The notes beneath the pieces were generated by a model, which worked only from the letters and a program-made list of their open reading frames with translations, ran no database searches and was not told the origin of the DNA. Positions 1 to 11,378 of a DNA stretch of 64,000 bases are shown here, in pieces (within the stretch, counting starts at the first letter, position 1; each line of letters begins with the position of its first letter). Made by a program: the position numbers and the translations under genes. Source of the DNA: Penelope pileata (lineage: Eukaryota; Chordata; Aves; Galliformes; Cracidae); assembly GCA_013396635.1 (NCBI GenBank), contig WBMW01000027.1, positions 370,841 through 434,840 on the forward strand, read 5' to 3'.

Positions 1-377
1 TCCATGGGGTGTGTAGCATTTTAGACAACAGCATTTAAGACGACAAAATCCTCACATAACTGGTGAATGTGACAAACACACATAACTGATGTCCATTTAC
101 TCTTTCTTTATTTTGGAATGAGGGAGGAGAATTTCCTGTTTGAAAGGTATTTAACACTGACATAACCTGTGGCTCTCCCTGTGTTACATAAGTATTGTAT
201 AGAGCTGAATTATTTTCATGGCAGAGATTCAAGTAAAGAAAATTTCCACCAGAATTTGTGTGCTGATTCACACAGTGCTTCCAGCTCTTGTGATATGATC
301 ACGAGTCTTGTGATATTTGGTATTCTGTCTTAAAGCTCCAGACCCACTCATCATGGGAGTGTTTGAATCTCAATCCC

Positions 378-396
378 TTTTTTTTTTTTTTTTTTT
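378..396. repeat. Poly-T tract (T19)
   Basis: Uninterrupted run of 19 T. On the minus strand it is a poly-A run, but no AATAAA lies at the expected distance upstream on that strand, so it is not called a retrocopy tail. Confidence 0.9.
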
Positions 397-2812
397 GTTG
401 GATTTTTTTGAAGCCTGTCTAGTTCTTGTTTTTTTGGAGTTTGATTCTGGTTTTTGAGTGACTAGGTTCGGTGTCAGGAAGAAGCGTAAGCTGGCCGTGC
501 ACATTTGTTTGTGGTTTGATTCTTTAGCCTGGTGTTCAGAGGAAGGCAAAATGACTTTATTACAGAGGATGCATTTTAATACATTAGTACATAGACTGTG
601 GATTACTTTACCACAGCCCACTTCACATCAAACCAGTGCTTATCCCAGGATCTTCTACATGCATAGGAGCAATTAAGTTCCTTTTGGTCTGGCAAGTAAT
701 TTAGAAAATAAGTCTCTGGACAAAGATGACCTGAGTCTTGTGTTGTAGAGAGTTCTTGGTTCTGTGTCAGCTGGCTGAGTATAATGAATCCTGGTGGATC
801 CACTATACTTACTACTTCTATACATGTGATCCAAAATGAGCAATGGTATTTTAAGCTTATGCTACTGTGGTAAAAATCTGCTTTTTCATTTTTAGCTGAA
901 ATCTAATTTCAGCTTTATTTTCACTTTATTTTTTATTTTATTTCTATTTATTATTTTATTTAACTATTTTTCTTTCTTGTAGTTTTGTTTCAACTGTGCC
1001 AAGCAGAACTGCATAACAAAAATGAAATTTTAGTTGAATATTTAAAATAAAACTGAAATGATGGACCCACAACAGTGTTTTAGAATCAAGCTGCTAAAAT
1101 CCACGGGCATTCACAGATTTGCTGCTTCTTGTGAAGAAGCAAACCTGTCTGTCATCTGTTACTAAACTTTTCTCAGCCCAGGCTAAAGGGATTTTGCCCT
1201 GTTTACACTAAGCTGGACAATACAGTCTGTCATGACGCTAGATGTGCCGCTGGGGCCAAAAGATATCTAAATACAGATAATGGAACAACCTGTCTGATGC
1301 TAGTCTTAAATCAGGAAAGGCCTGTAGATGGTGCTGTAATCCAGCTGGAAAAAACCTGCCTCTTACGAGGCTGGCTGGAGTTTTCTTAGTCCTTCTCGGA
1401 AGTTAAACTCAGATCTTTTTTGTTTAATTTTGTATGTGAAGAATTTGGAGTCTTAAGTAACCATAGAAAACTCGCAGCACTTGAGATGAATATGTATAGA
1501 AACCTGCAGATAGACTCGGAGGCAGTGGCATACACCTTTACCTTCTTCCTGGTTTGAGCCTAACCTCACCAGAGCAGCACCATCGAAGATTTCTGAGCAA
1601 ATTGTGCCATTGACTCATCTACATTAATCTGAGGAAAAGACTGAATGTCATAGAAATTCAGGGGTCTTGCATGAGGACCTTTCTCCAGGGAGAAGCTGAG
1701 GGTCTTTCTCCAGGAGAAGCAAATGACTAAAGGAAGGCCAACATGATGATTTGGGTTTTTCATCAGCCTCACTTTTCAGCCACCTCGCCCTCCCAAGAAG
1801 CCTCCCAAATCTACCCTGCAGCTTACAGTGCACCGGGCTCAGCTGTGCATATCCCGTCTGTAGGATTTAAGAGTGCCAAATTTACCAGTTAAGAAGATTT
1901 TAGGAGAAATAATTTTGCCAAAGAGTTGGCTCTGTCTCATTCTGAGCCTCCCTCAGTAACTGCAGGCTCAGTGTCTCCCTCCATGACTGTGAGTTATTAT
2001 TGGATTCTTTACTCTCTTTCATAAACTGCTGATTGGTGGCAGATTGTTTAGCAGCTGCCACCTGCTATAGTGCTTGTCGAATAAATTTCCCTTTTTAGTT
2101 CTAGAATAGCCTTGGTCTGGTAACAGCTCTGGAGGCATTTAAGGGAGAAAGGGACAGATAACATTTTTTGGCAGAGTTCAGTACTGGTTCAGTGTGATTC
2201 TTCTGTGAGTCTTGAGTCCAAAACCAGTAAAACATGTGAATATGCATGTTAAGCATGATTAATCTCCTCTCTATTCAGCAAGCATTTAGACATGTGCCTG
2301 AGTTTGGCCCATTTTTCCAGTATGCAAGTGCTTTCCTGACCTGCAGTTTTTCGTAGTCTGGAGCCAAGCTTGAGTGCTCTGCTGAAACAGGGCTTTTGTG
2401 AATCCTGAATGGCTGTTGGAGATTGTTTTGTGATTGAGATGATGCTTGAATCCCCAAGAGACCATGTAAGTCCCTTTAATTTAAGGAGACACTATAAGGA
2501 GAACACTTGTCTTTTGAGGATGTTTATTTTGGGATATTGAAGTGGTGGAAGATCCTGATGCAGGAGGCAAATGCTTCTCTGCAGGCTGGTCTCAGCACAG
2601 AGAGAGTCCTGGTGCCTTCCAGTCTTGATGTTAATCTCAGGGAGCCCAGTTAGTTACCATCTGTACCCACAAAATCCCTTCCTCAGAAAGGTTCTGGTGG
2701 CTTTGAGAAGAAGGGTGAAGAGGGAAATGGCAGAAAGAGAGCAGCTCAATTCTTAAAGGTATTATGTATACAGGAAGGCTGGAGGGGTAAGGGATCTCTG
2801 AGAGGACACCTA

Positions 2813-2828
2813 TTTTTTTTTTTTTTTT
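2813..2828. repeat. Poly-T tract (T16) followed by C run
   Basis: Sixteen T followed directly by a short C run, giving a polypyrimidine stretch. No coding or mobile element context is visible on either side. Confidence 0.85.
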
Positions 2829-5800
2829 CCCCCCTTCATCTCTTGGTATGTCTTGGCTGACAGAGTGAATCCTCCCAGCGTGTCCAACCCACTCAATGCA
2901 GCTCTGAAGCCGCTTCTTCCAGGAAAAACTAAGCATCTGTTTAAGTACGAAATCTGATTTTTTCCAGCAGAAAGTCCAAGTGGAAGGAGAAAATTAGCAC
3001 GATCCTTTCCAAGTATAGGTAACTGGGCAGCATCTTCCTTTTCACTGTGGTAGGAATCAAGGCTGTTTTGGTACAAATCAAGGCTGCTTAGAATTAAATA
3101 GGTGGGTGGTGTCAGCAACTGATGGATTCATCTCCCATAACAGCTGCCATCTCTTTTTTTTTAGGGGAACTTTCTAAAAAGCAATAGTAGGAGGGGGTAG
3201 TGCCCATTATGCTGGCCAGCATCCAATTTGGATAATTGCATTCTGCCTACCTAAAATTGTAATGGCATGTTTGTGCTTCCCAGCTCTGTAATGCCTGAGG
3301 ACTCTTTGCCTGGAACTTGCTGTTTAAATATGAAGTTACTAGTTGAGTCGTCAACATTTTATTTTATTCTGCATTTCAATCAACAAATAATGGTTCATAG
3401 TCAGGTAGCACAGACCCTTCATAATAATATTGTTTTAGTGGATCCACACTAATAACGTAGCTTAAACATTTCAAGGAGAGTGTTTCATATAGCCAAGCTT
3501 TCAAAGATGTGAACCCTCAGTGATTTAACTTGCAGCGATTACCACACAACAATCTGAAAATCAGGTCCTTCACATCTAGTAGTTCAGAAATATCATGAAC
3601 CAACTTGGATTAGCATGTTACAACTGTCCCATGCTCTCAATTTCAAAATTAAGGTAACCTGCTCGTTAAATTACATATATTTCAATTTATTAAGAAAGTA
3701 GCACTTAAAGATCTAAATAGAATTCAGTCAGGTGTTGTTTTTTTTTTTAATGTCTTGGTCAAAGTCACTGATTTATCTCTCTCTGAACTTTCAGAAAGGT
3801 GTATGGAGCCAAGATCAGACTAACAGATTGATTAGGTTGTATGTAGATTAAAAAGATGCGGTTGCACTGAGTACTGCCCATGGGATCAGCGCTAGGCAGA
3901 GGCCTAACGCTCACTGCCTGCTCTGGCTGAGTAACGTTGGGCCTCCTCACACCAACATCACAGGACCTTCTCCTTGGGGAGATGCTTACAAGGCTGAAGA
4001 ACCACAGTAAACCTTCCTTCCAGACTTCCAGCTTCCACATGCTGGCTGAGATTCAGGCAGTTGGAAAAGCAATCTGCATAAAAGAGTGAGGAAGCCTTTT
4101 TAAACCTGTCATCCCTGCTCATCGATCAAAGATTATGATCCTACTTCCTCATTGTTTTATGGAGAGCATTTGTTTGTTTAGTACTTTGGCAGCTATCGGT
4201 ACATAAGCAATGCATATGCTATAAATATACCCATTATCCGAAGGCCCAGATCTGCAAGCAGTGCCAGGCACAGCACTTACTGCCATGAAGCTGATAGAAG
4301 TGCTCCAACCAATAAGCACTGTACTTGACAAGGTATTTAGATTTTCATCTTTCTTCAGCACAAAAGAGGAAAAGATGAAACCTATCCTATCCAGACGCCT
4401 AAGAGAGTAATGCCATCAATTGCTGCAACTTGCTGGTGAAGAACAAGCGGGTAGGTGACAGCGCCAAGTGGAGTATGGAGACACAGCTCAGGTATGGACA
4501 CAAGTGAAGTGTGGTAGCTGGCATGACAGAAGTCAGTGCCCTGCATCAGAAAGCAAGTTGTGTGGAGCATGTGAGGAAAATGGTAACAGCTGAAACAGAT
4601 CAGAAAGCAGGTAAGGGAAAGAGAAGACATTGGTGAGGAGGTGCCAGAGGGTTGAGTAGGAAAGGATATTCAGCCTGGCCAAGGGAGAGGGAGATTGTGA
4701 AGAGGGGAGGTGGTAAGAAAAGGAGCAGGTCTTGTTCACGTATCCAGTTCTTTCACTTTTGCGGGCTCTGCCTTGTATTGGGGAGCATAGAGTCAGGGGG
4801 GCCTCACTCAGTGATGGGCACAGTGGGGATGCACTTCTCACAGTACCCCTCTGCCAAGCCATGTGCAAATTGTCTTGAGACTGTTAAACTCACAGAAACT
4901 TAGTATTTTGTCACGCTTTTTGTACTTTGTTAGGGGGATTTTGTTGCATGAAGGAATAAAACCATGCATTGTGGTCACAAAGATTAGTTGTTAGACCTGT
5001 TTATGCACACAGCCATCCAACCACTGTTATTTGCATCCACATAAACAGAAGCTATGTTAAGGTTTGGCTGAAAATCAAGCCCATTGTGAGCTGCCTAGAA
5101 GGCTTCAGCAGATGGGAGCCATATAAATAAAATGTGGTGTCGTTATTAACTGGCCCAGCAGTTCGGCGCATTGCTAACAATGATTATTTGAAATGACATG
5201 ATGACTGTTCTATCTTGAAAGGTGAGTTTATCTTTTATACCGGACTGAGGCATTTAAAAGCAAAATACGCAGTCCTTCCTCTTCAGGGGCAATGATGCTT
5301 TGTATCCCATTGTTTCCTGCAGTGTATGAAAGAGGGAGCTGCTGCACAGGTTGGATTAACTTCAGTGCCAATTATATTAGCAAATTCATGTTACAACCCT
5401 GTAGGGCTGCTTTAATTTACATCCATCCTATTTTGGCACATACTTTCTCAGTCCTAGCCCCAGTAACAATAGACTGTGCTTTGCTATTTTGAGATAAAGA
5501 TATAGCTAATTTAAACAAAGCAAACTTTTTGACATTGATCTGTCTGACTCTTACAGCACCACTATGTCCTATGTCAGAACAAAATACAGACTTGTGCACA
5601 CAGCACACCAACATTTGGCTGTGGAAAAAACCAAGCTGCTCCTATACATGTGAACCCATGTGAGCAGAGATAAATAATTCAGTTTCCTCAGTGTGATTCA
5701 TGTTTCCTGACCAGCACTAAAATCCTCAGTTAGGAATTACCTCTTCCTGGAATGGCCTGTGGTGACCAGCTCTTTAAACCAGGGAGAGACAACCACTCAT

Positions 5801-6322
5801 GCCTCCAAAATGGCAGTTTTTTTATTTCTCTTCTGTATGACATCTCCCCCTCCTCCAGTTCAGCCCTACATGTTTTTCCTAGGCTTTTTCTTTCTTACTC
5901 ATGAGATGGTTCTTGCTCTTCATGTTCCCCTCTCCATCCCACTAGCAGGAATGAAAGCATCTTTCTAGGTTTTTAACCCATCTCATTACCTGGGCGTGGT
6001 TGCTCCATTTTCATTTTTTACCAGAGATGATTCTTCCCAGCACTGATGAGATCCTGTTGATGCCGGGTATCTGTGGCCCAGCTTTATCATTCCAGCAGCT
6101 GAATTCTGTTTCTGGAATATTTCACAGTTCACTTTCATTGAAATAATTCTCTTGTCAAAGTACAGATTGAGAAAGTGAGATTTAAAGTCTAATGGCAGAG
6201 GTAGTCTGCAGAAGCAGCCCAAAGTTGCATATGGGTTACTTTTACCTCGATGTCATTAGTTCTCAAAAGTGCCTTTTGCTATGTTTGGAAGTATGGCACT
6301 TGGAAATTTACGGAAATCTCAC

Positions 6323-6955
6323 TGTTCTGGTTTCAGCCGGCAGGCTGGGAAACCCCACACAGCTGTTCGCTCACCCCCCCCCTCCTCCCAGCTGGGATNN
6401 NNNNNNNNNNNNNNNNNNNNNNNNNNNNNNNNNNNNNNNNNNNNNNNNNNNNNNNNNNNNNNNNNNNNNNNNNNNNNNNNNNNNNNNNNNNNNNNNNNNN
6501 NNNNNNNNNNNNNNNNNNNNNNNNNNNNNNNNNNNNNNNNNNNNNNNNNNNNNNNNNNNNNNNNNNNNNNNNNNNNNNNNNNNNNNNNNNNNNNNNNNNN
6601 NNNNNNNNNNNNNNNNNNNNNNNNNNNNNNNNNNNNNNNNNNNNNNNNNNNNNNNNNNNNNNNNNNNNNNNNNNNNNNNNNNNNNNNNNNNNNNNNNNNN
6701 NNNNNNNNNNNNNNNNNNNNNNNNNNNNNNNNNNNNNNNNNNNNNNNNNNNNNNNNNNNNNNNNNNNNNNNNNNNNNNNNNNNNNNNNNNNNNNNNNNNN
6801 NNNNNNNNNNNNNNNNNNNNNNNNNNNNNNNNNNNNNNNNNNNNNNNNNNNNNNNNNNNNNNNNNNNNNNNNNNNNNNNNNNNNNNNNNNNNNNNNNNNN
6901 NACAACTTCATACCAGACACTGTGAGAGAAGTAACTTCTGTTAGAAACTAAGACA
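6323..6955 (-). mobile_element. ERV long terminal repeat, minus strand, split by an assembly gap
   Basis: The left 76 bases (6323-6398) match the reverse complement of the 3' end of the LTR family seen at 10818: a TGGTTT near the end, then a CACACAG block, a GCTCAC motif and a C-rich tract. The right 54 bases (6902-6955) match the reverse-complemented 5' end (CCAGACACTGTGAGA, ending AAGACA). The two ends are flanked by identical 5-bp sequences, CTCAC at 6318-6322 and CTCAC at 6956-6960, which is a perfect target-site duplication. That shows both edges belong to one insertion. The middle 503 bases are N. The family's full LTR is about 540-560 bp, so a solo LTR would need about 410-430 missing bases, close to the gap. 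A longer provirus collapsed in assembly cannot be excluded. No retroviral gene is visible. A 5-bp duplication fits ERVL-like or gammaretrovirus-like elements; I do not assign a database family name. Confidence 0.85.
6399..6901. other. Assembly gap (503 N)
   Basis: Undetermined bases. The gap lies wholly inside the LTR insertion at 6323-6955, which suggests that repetitive or GC-rich LTR sequence defeated assembly. Translated frames that cross it are artefacts. Confidence 0.99.
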
Positions 6956-9386
6956 CTCACTGAGTTAGAAAACCTCTGAGTAGTAAAGGTGAGTTCTCAA
7001 GTGATGACTAGAAAGTAAATAATGAAAGCTTAGGGAAAAGATGCTGTTGAAGGTGAGCAAGGAAAGAATAAACTTCAGGAGAGCCTCCTCCAGCTCTACT
7101 GTTCCCATGTCTTCCTCCAGAGCGTGTATCAGCTGGATATGAAGAAACCTACCAGCTCCTGAACAACTCTCCTTCCAGTGCAATACTGAACTTCACACAA
7201 TCTTCTCTCCTTATGTTCATATATGTCTTTCTCATCAAGCTTAGCGTATAATGATCAAATGCTGAGGGAGTTGGTATTTAGGGACTGCAGAATGGAAGCC
7301 AACCTTAGCCAGACTGTGTATTGCTTAAGTTCTCATGTCCTTTAGCTTGCACCTTGGTTGGTTTTTATCTTTTTTCCAACAGTGCCTCAGAAATATAACC
7401 AAAAAGAACTAGTGCTTCACTGCTAACAAGAAAGCAGAGATGACTCACTACTACTAAGGGTGAGTTATGTAGAGTAATTATATTTTAGTAGATCTGTTTA
7501 TGAGTTACTTTCCCAGACACAGAGATATTAAAGCTCATCCTCACAGCCCTGCCTGTCACCTCCTCCAAAGCTGCAGAAGCTGAGCCTGCCGTACCATTAG
7601 CACTGCCACCAGCCTTGGCATGCACACAGAGCATCACATGTGTGGGGACCCACAAGCACATACACACATAGACACGCACCTGGACTGCAAAGGTGAAGAA
7701 TATTTTTATGACATTATTTTTATGATAATCTATTTCAATGGTTAATTTAGTTTAGGGCACTGATTTATAACAAGTTTATAGATCTTTTTTACTATTCTTT
7801 GTTGAATTATAGAGGTGGCATGTGTGAAATGGAAGTACTTGGCCTATTGTTCTGCTCCTCACGCAACCAGTATAGTTGAGACAATAAAAAGATCTATAAA
7901 ATTAATATATACAGAGAGAAAGGGACAGAGACAGAGAGAATATGTAACGCTTTAGAGTCTGATAGCAGGTTTATCTCTCCCAGAGAGGTTAAGACTCAAA
8001 ATTTACTTGTAGAAATACCAAAGAGATCTTACCCTCTTTTGTGGAGAGAAATGACTTCTAAGAATCCATACTAAGATCTCCATTATTTATAAAGCCTATT
8101 TTCATGGTGTAATTTTTAAAAATATTTTTTAGGCTAAAACTGTATTGCTTTGCTATCTGTCTGGAAGTAGGAAGACTTTTACAGAGACATAACTGCACCA
8201 AGATTTCAGCTCCTAATGTTTTTATACCAGTACAATTTATCACATTTAAGTATACATGCATGTGAATACACATACCATTATAGACGTATTTATACATCTC
8301 TCAGTAAACTCAATATGTACTTACACATTAACTATAATAGCATTTTTATCTTACCTTTGCTAAACAACGTTCAGTATGTACTAACTACATAGCTGCCCTC
8401 AGCTCCCTATTCTACCTCCCCTGAGGCTTTTTCTGCTAGATCAGACCATTGAAAACTTATGTATTTAAGGTCTGGTGCCTCAGACTATTTTAAGACTTAC
8501 TGGCTTTCCCTCTGTGTTTATAATAGTGTTTGCTTCTAGCCCTAGGAGATGCTAGTAGCTTTTCTTCCATCTGTATCTGAATGAGTAGGGAACAGGGGAA
8601 TTTTTACCTGTTTCTTCTTTAGAACTTTCTTTAGTTATTAGCCTGTATGAGATGTCAGTGAGATTAAACAAGGTATAAAATTCACTCCAAAACAGTACAA
8701 GTCCTGTGCTTTGCATCATTAATGCATTTCCTTTGACTGACTTGGTTTGTTCCTGTACCAACAGCAATAACAGTGCTCTTTTTCTAGTTTGGTCAGAGGT
8801 ATACTAAAATAATTCTAAGACAAGGGTTTAACAAAACCTTACAATGAAATATGATCAAGGCAATTAATTCACATTAAAATGGCGGAGTCACTTCAGAGCC
8901 ATTGTATCTCATTCAATGTGTACAGATCTCTCAGATCTCCAGTGACATATTTTCAAGTTCCTGCTACTTTAAACTCTTCCCTTTCCTCAATCCCTCCTTT
9001 TTGATTAGTTCCCTATATGTTAAATTAAGTAAACAAATAGTGGCTAGACACTTGTGAAGCCAGTCGATGTCTTGTCTTCTCGTGCATAAAGGACAGCAAC
9101 CTTCTTCAAATAATCTATTCATGTACCATCCTTCTGCAGAGTGTAAATATATGGTAATATGAGGTCTGTCGTCTTGTCACAACACGTCACCACTTCTGTT
9201 TTTACAAAACAGAATAAAAACACCAAATATAATATTGCAGCCAAATGGAAAGAAAATTCCTGGTTTCTACTGTCAGAGAAGAAAGGCAGAACAATGACTT
9301 CAATAGGATTGCAGTTTATCTTGTTAGGGTATTCCACAGAGCAGTCTAGATTGAAGGTAATGGACGCTGATAAATGATTTTCTTTT
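6956..9386. other. Unique AT-rich non-coding stretch
   Basis: No exon or interspersed repeat was recognised. A purine-rich GAGA/ACAG patch lies near 7912-7940. The open frames are all under 80 codons and without domains. Confidence 0.5.
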
Positions 9387-9861
9387 TGTCCTGGTTTCAG
9401 CTGGGACAGAGCTTATTTTTCTTCATAGTGTCTGGTATGATGCTATGTTTTGGCTTTAGGAGAAGAATAATGTTGATAACACGCTGATATTTTAGTTGTT
9501 TCTGAGCAGCGCTGTACAGAGCCAAGAGCATTTCAATTTCTCAGCTTCTTTGCTGCCCTGGCAGCAAGGGGTCTGGGGGGCATAAGGAGTTGGGGGGGGT
9601 GACAGAACTAGGACAGCTGACCTAAACTGGCCAAAGGGATATTGAATACTCTACAACATCATGCAAAGAAAAGTCTGAAGAATGGTGGAGAGTTGGCTGG
9701 GGACAGCAGCTGCTGCCTGGGGACTGGCTGGGCATTGGTTGGTGAGTTGTGAGCGATTGCTTGTGTATCACTTGTTTTGTGTGTGTATATATCTGTATAA
9801 TTATCATTACTATTACCTGTTTTTTTTGCTCTTCCTTTTCTGTGTTAGTAAATAGTTTATT
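9387..9861 (+). mobile_element. ERV long terminal repeat, plus strand, 3' truncated
   Basis: It begins TGTCCTGGTTTCAGCTGGGA, the typical 5' end of this avian LTR family. It continues with family landmarks shared with the copy at 34719: TTGATAACAC, a GAGC(A/G)G..GCC block, GGGGGGCATAAGGA, GACAGCTGAC..AAA(C/T)TGGCCAA, a TGTGTATATAT stretch and AGTAAATAG. Compared with the complete copy at 34719-35255, roughly the last 130 bases are missing. The sequence passes directly into a CR1 tail at 9862. The CR1 may have inserted into the LTR, or the LTR 3' end may have been lost separately. The 5' flank is CTTTT and no matching duplication is visible downstream. There is no coding capacity. Confidence 0.85.
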
Positions 9862-10042
9862 TCATAGGACCATAGAAACACAAGGTTGGAAAGGACCTAC
9901 AAGATCATCTAGTCCAATCATCTTCCTATCACCACTACTACCCACTAAGCTACTAAATCATATCTCGTAGCACCTCATCCAGATGCTTCTTGAACGGTGC
10001 CAGGGATGGTGACTCCACGAAACTGTCAGCCATGAGTTCTAC
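9862..10042 (-). mobile_element. CR1 non-LTR retrotransposon 3' fragment
   Basis: Reverse complement of a CR1 3' end: it starts TCATAGGACCATAGAA, followed by AGGTTGGAAAGGACCT, GATCATCTAGTCCAA, and the ATCCAG..GCTTCTTGAAC..CCAGGGATGGTGACTCCAC segment. It is about 180 bp long, 5' truncated (right end) as is usual for CR1, and too decayed to code. It abuts the truncated LTR at 9387-9861, so it probably landed in or next to that LTR. The right boundary near 10042 is approximate. Confidence 0.85.
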
Positions 10043-10445
10043 TTCTTTTTTTTTTTTACTTTTCTCTACAGAAACATAAATAAAAAACTTGCAAGATCCG
10101 GTAAGGCCAAACAATTGGAGAAAGGATTTTAGTGCCTAGCAAACTTATAAAGAAGGTTAATAAAAATGAACATATGCTTGGACTCTAAATCATTCAAAGA
10201 TAGAGACAAGAACAGCCAAGCATGGGGAGTTGGTCTACTAACTAACTGTTCTGTAAAAATATTCACCATGGCTTACTGGTGCAGACATCTTGAGCTAATG
10301 GTCATACATCAAAACTTCCTAATACTTTTACTTCCTAATATTTTTTTTATTTCCAAGTCAACTTATTTCCATCAGACACTAAATTCCAAATACCTATAGC
10401 AGTAACATCATAGATGATGGCCATAGGCAAGGCAATATTCAGGTA

Positions 10446-10680
10446 TCACAGAATTGTAGGGGTTGGAAGGGACCTCTAGAAATCAAGTCCAAATCCCCTG
10501 CCAAAGCAGGTTCCCTAGCACAGGTAGGTGTCCAGATGGGTCTTGAAGATCTCCAGGGAAGAAGACTCCACAACCTCCCTGGGCAGCCTGTTCCAGTGCT
10601 CTGTCACCCGCACTGTGAAGAAGCTCTTTCTCATGTTGGTGTGGAACTTTCTCTGCTCCAGTTTTAAGCCATTTCCCATG
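10446..10680 (-). mobile_element. CR1 3' fragment, minus strand
   Basis: It starts TCACAGAATTGTAGGGGTTG, the reverse complement of the CR1 3' terminus, followed by GGAAGGGACCTCT and CCCTGGGCAGCCTGTTCCAG. On the minus strand an open frame (10515-10718) still reads the end of the CR1 ORF2 product: ..FFTVRVTEHWNRLPREVVE.., then SLEIFKTHLDTYL. This is the conserved C-terminal tail of the CR1 reverse transcriptase polyprotein. The catalytic core is absent, so the fragment is dead. The 5' truncation lies near 10680. Confidence 0.95.
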
Positions 10681-10817
10681 CAAATTTTTGTCAGAGGATA
10701 AATACTTGCAGATAGCATATTGGGGCAAAGAGGCTTTGTCCAGTTTGTTTATTTTTCTTAACAAGCTTCTGCTAACAGATCAGTTGCTGCTGGTTTTCTG
10801 AATGCAGTGTTTCCCAG

Positions 10818-11378
10818 GGTTGTGGTTTGACCCAGTAGATAGCTAAGTACCACACAGTCTTTTGCTCACCCCCCCAACCCCCAGTAGGATAGAGGAGACA
10901 ATTAGGAGGAAATACAGTAGAACTTGTGGATTGAGATAAAAACTATTTACTAAGTCAGAAAATAAAGTAAATAGAAATAGCAGTAGTTATATTCAAAGAG
11001 ATACATAAAGCAAGGGCTCTCCACCCACCAACCGACTCCCAGCCAGTCCCTGAGCAGCAGCCCCTCCCTGGCTAACTCCCCTTCCTTATATTTACATGAT
11101 GTCATATGGTATGGAATATCCCTCTGGGTGGTTTGGGAGAGCTGCTCCAGTCCTCTCCCCTCCCAGCTTCCTGTGCCCTCCCAACCTCTTTGCCGGCAGA
11201 GCGATATAAGAAGTTGAGAGACTGAAATGTCCTTGGCTCTGTTCAATGCTGCTGGGCAACAATATACGCATAAACAATTGGTATGTCATCAGCTTTTTTG
11301 ACTTTCTAGAACCAAAAGATAGCCTCATATCAGACACTATGAGAAAGACAAATACTGTCCCAACTGAAATCTAAGACA
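10818..11378 (-). mobile_element. ERV long terminal repeat, minus strand, apparently complete
   Basis: The right end reads ATTT..CTAAGACA, the reverse complement of a 5' LTR end beginning TGTCTTAG. The left end reads GGTTGTGGTTTGACCC, matching the family 3' end with one changed terminal base. Inside are CTTTTGCTCACCCCCCC, a TATTTACTAAGTCAG block and GACACTATGAGA, also seen at 6902-6955. The length of about 561 bp fits the family. The 5-bp flanks are CCCAG on the left and AGCAG on the right (three of five match), so the duplication is decayed or a boundary is off by a base. There is no internal retroviral sequence, hence a solo LTR, in the opposite orientation to the LTR at 9387. Confidence 0.88.

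Larger units (their letters stand above)
1..6322. other. Unique AT-rich non-coding stretch
   Basis: No repeat family or exon was recognised here. Visible items are a T19 tract at 378-396, a T16 tract at 2813-2828, and a 10-base direct repeat (CTTGTGATAT) at 287-296 and 307-316. The open frames are short (none above about 111 codons) and show no domain. The block around 5000-5230 contains an octamer motif ATTTGCAT (5029-5036) and a SOX-like AACAATG (5176-5182); it is discussed as a possible regulatory element but is not proven. Intergenic or intronic DNA is the best description. Confidence 0.5.

Noticed and set aside
6192..6960. Five open frames of 195-250 codons crossing the N run
   Set aside because: They are open only because N codons are not read as stops; the real sequence there is an LTR with unknown bases.
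11092..11337. 81-codon minus-strand frame
   Set aside because: Lies inside the LTR at 10818-11378; LTRs of this family are not known to encode proteins.
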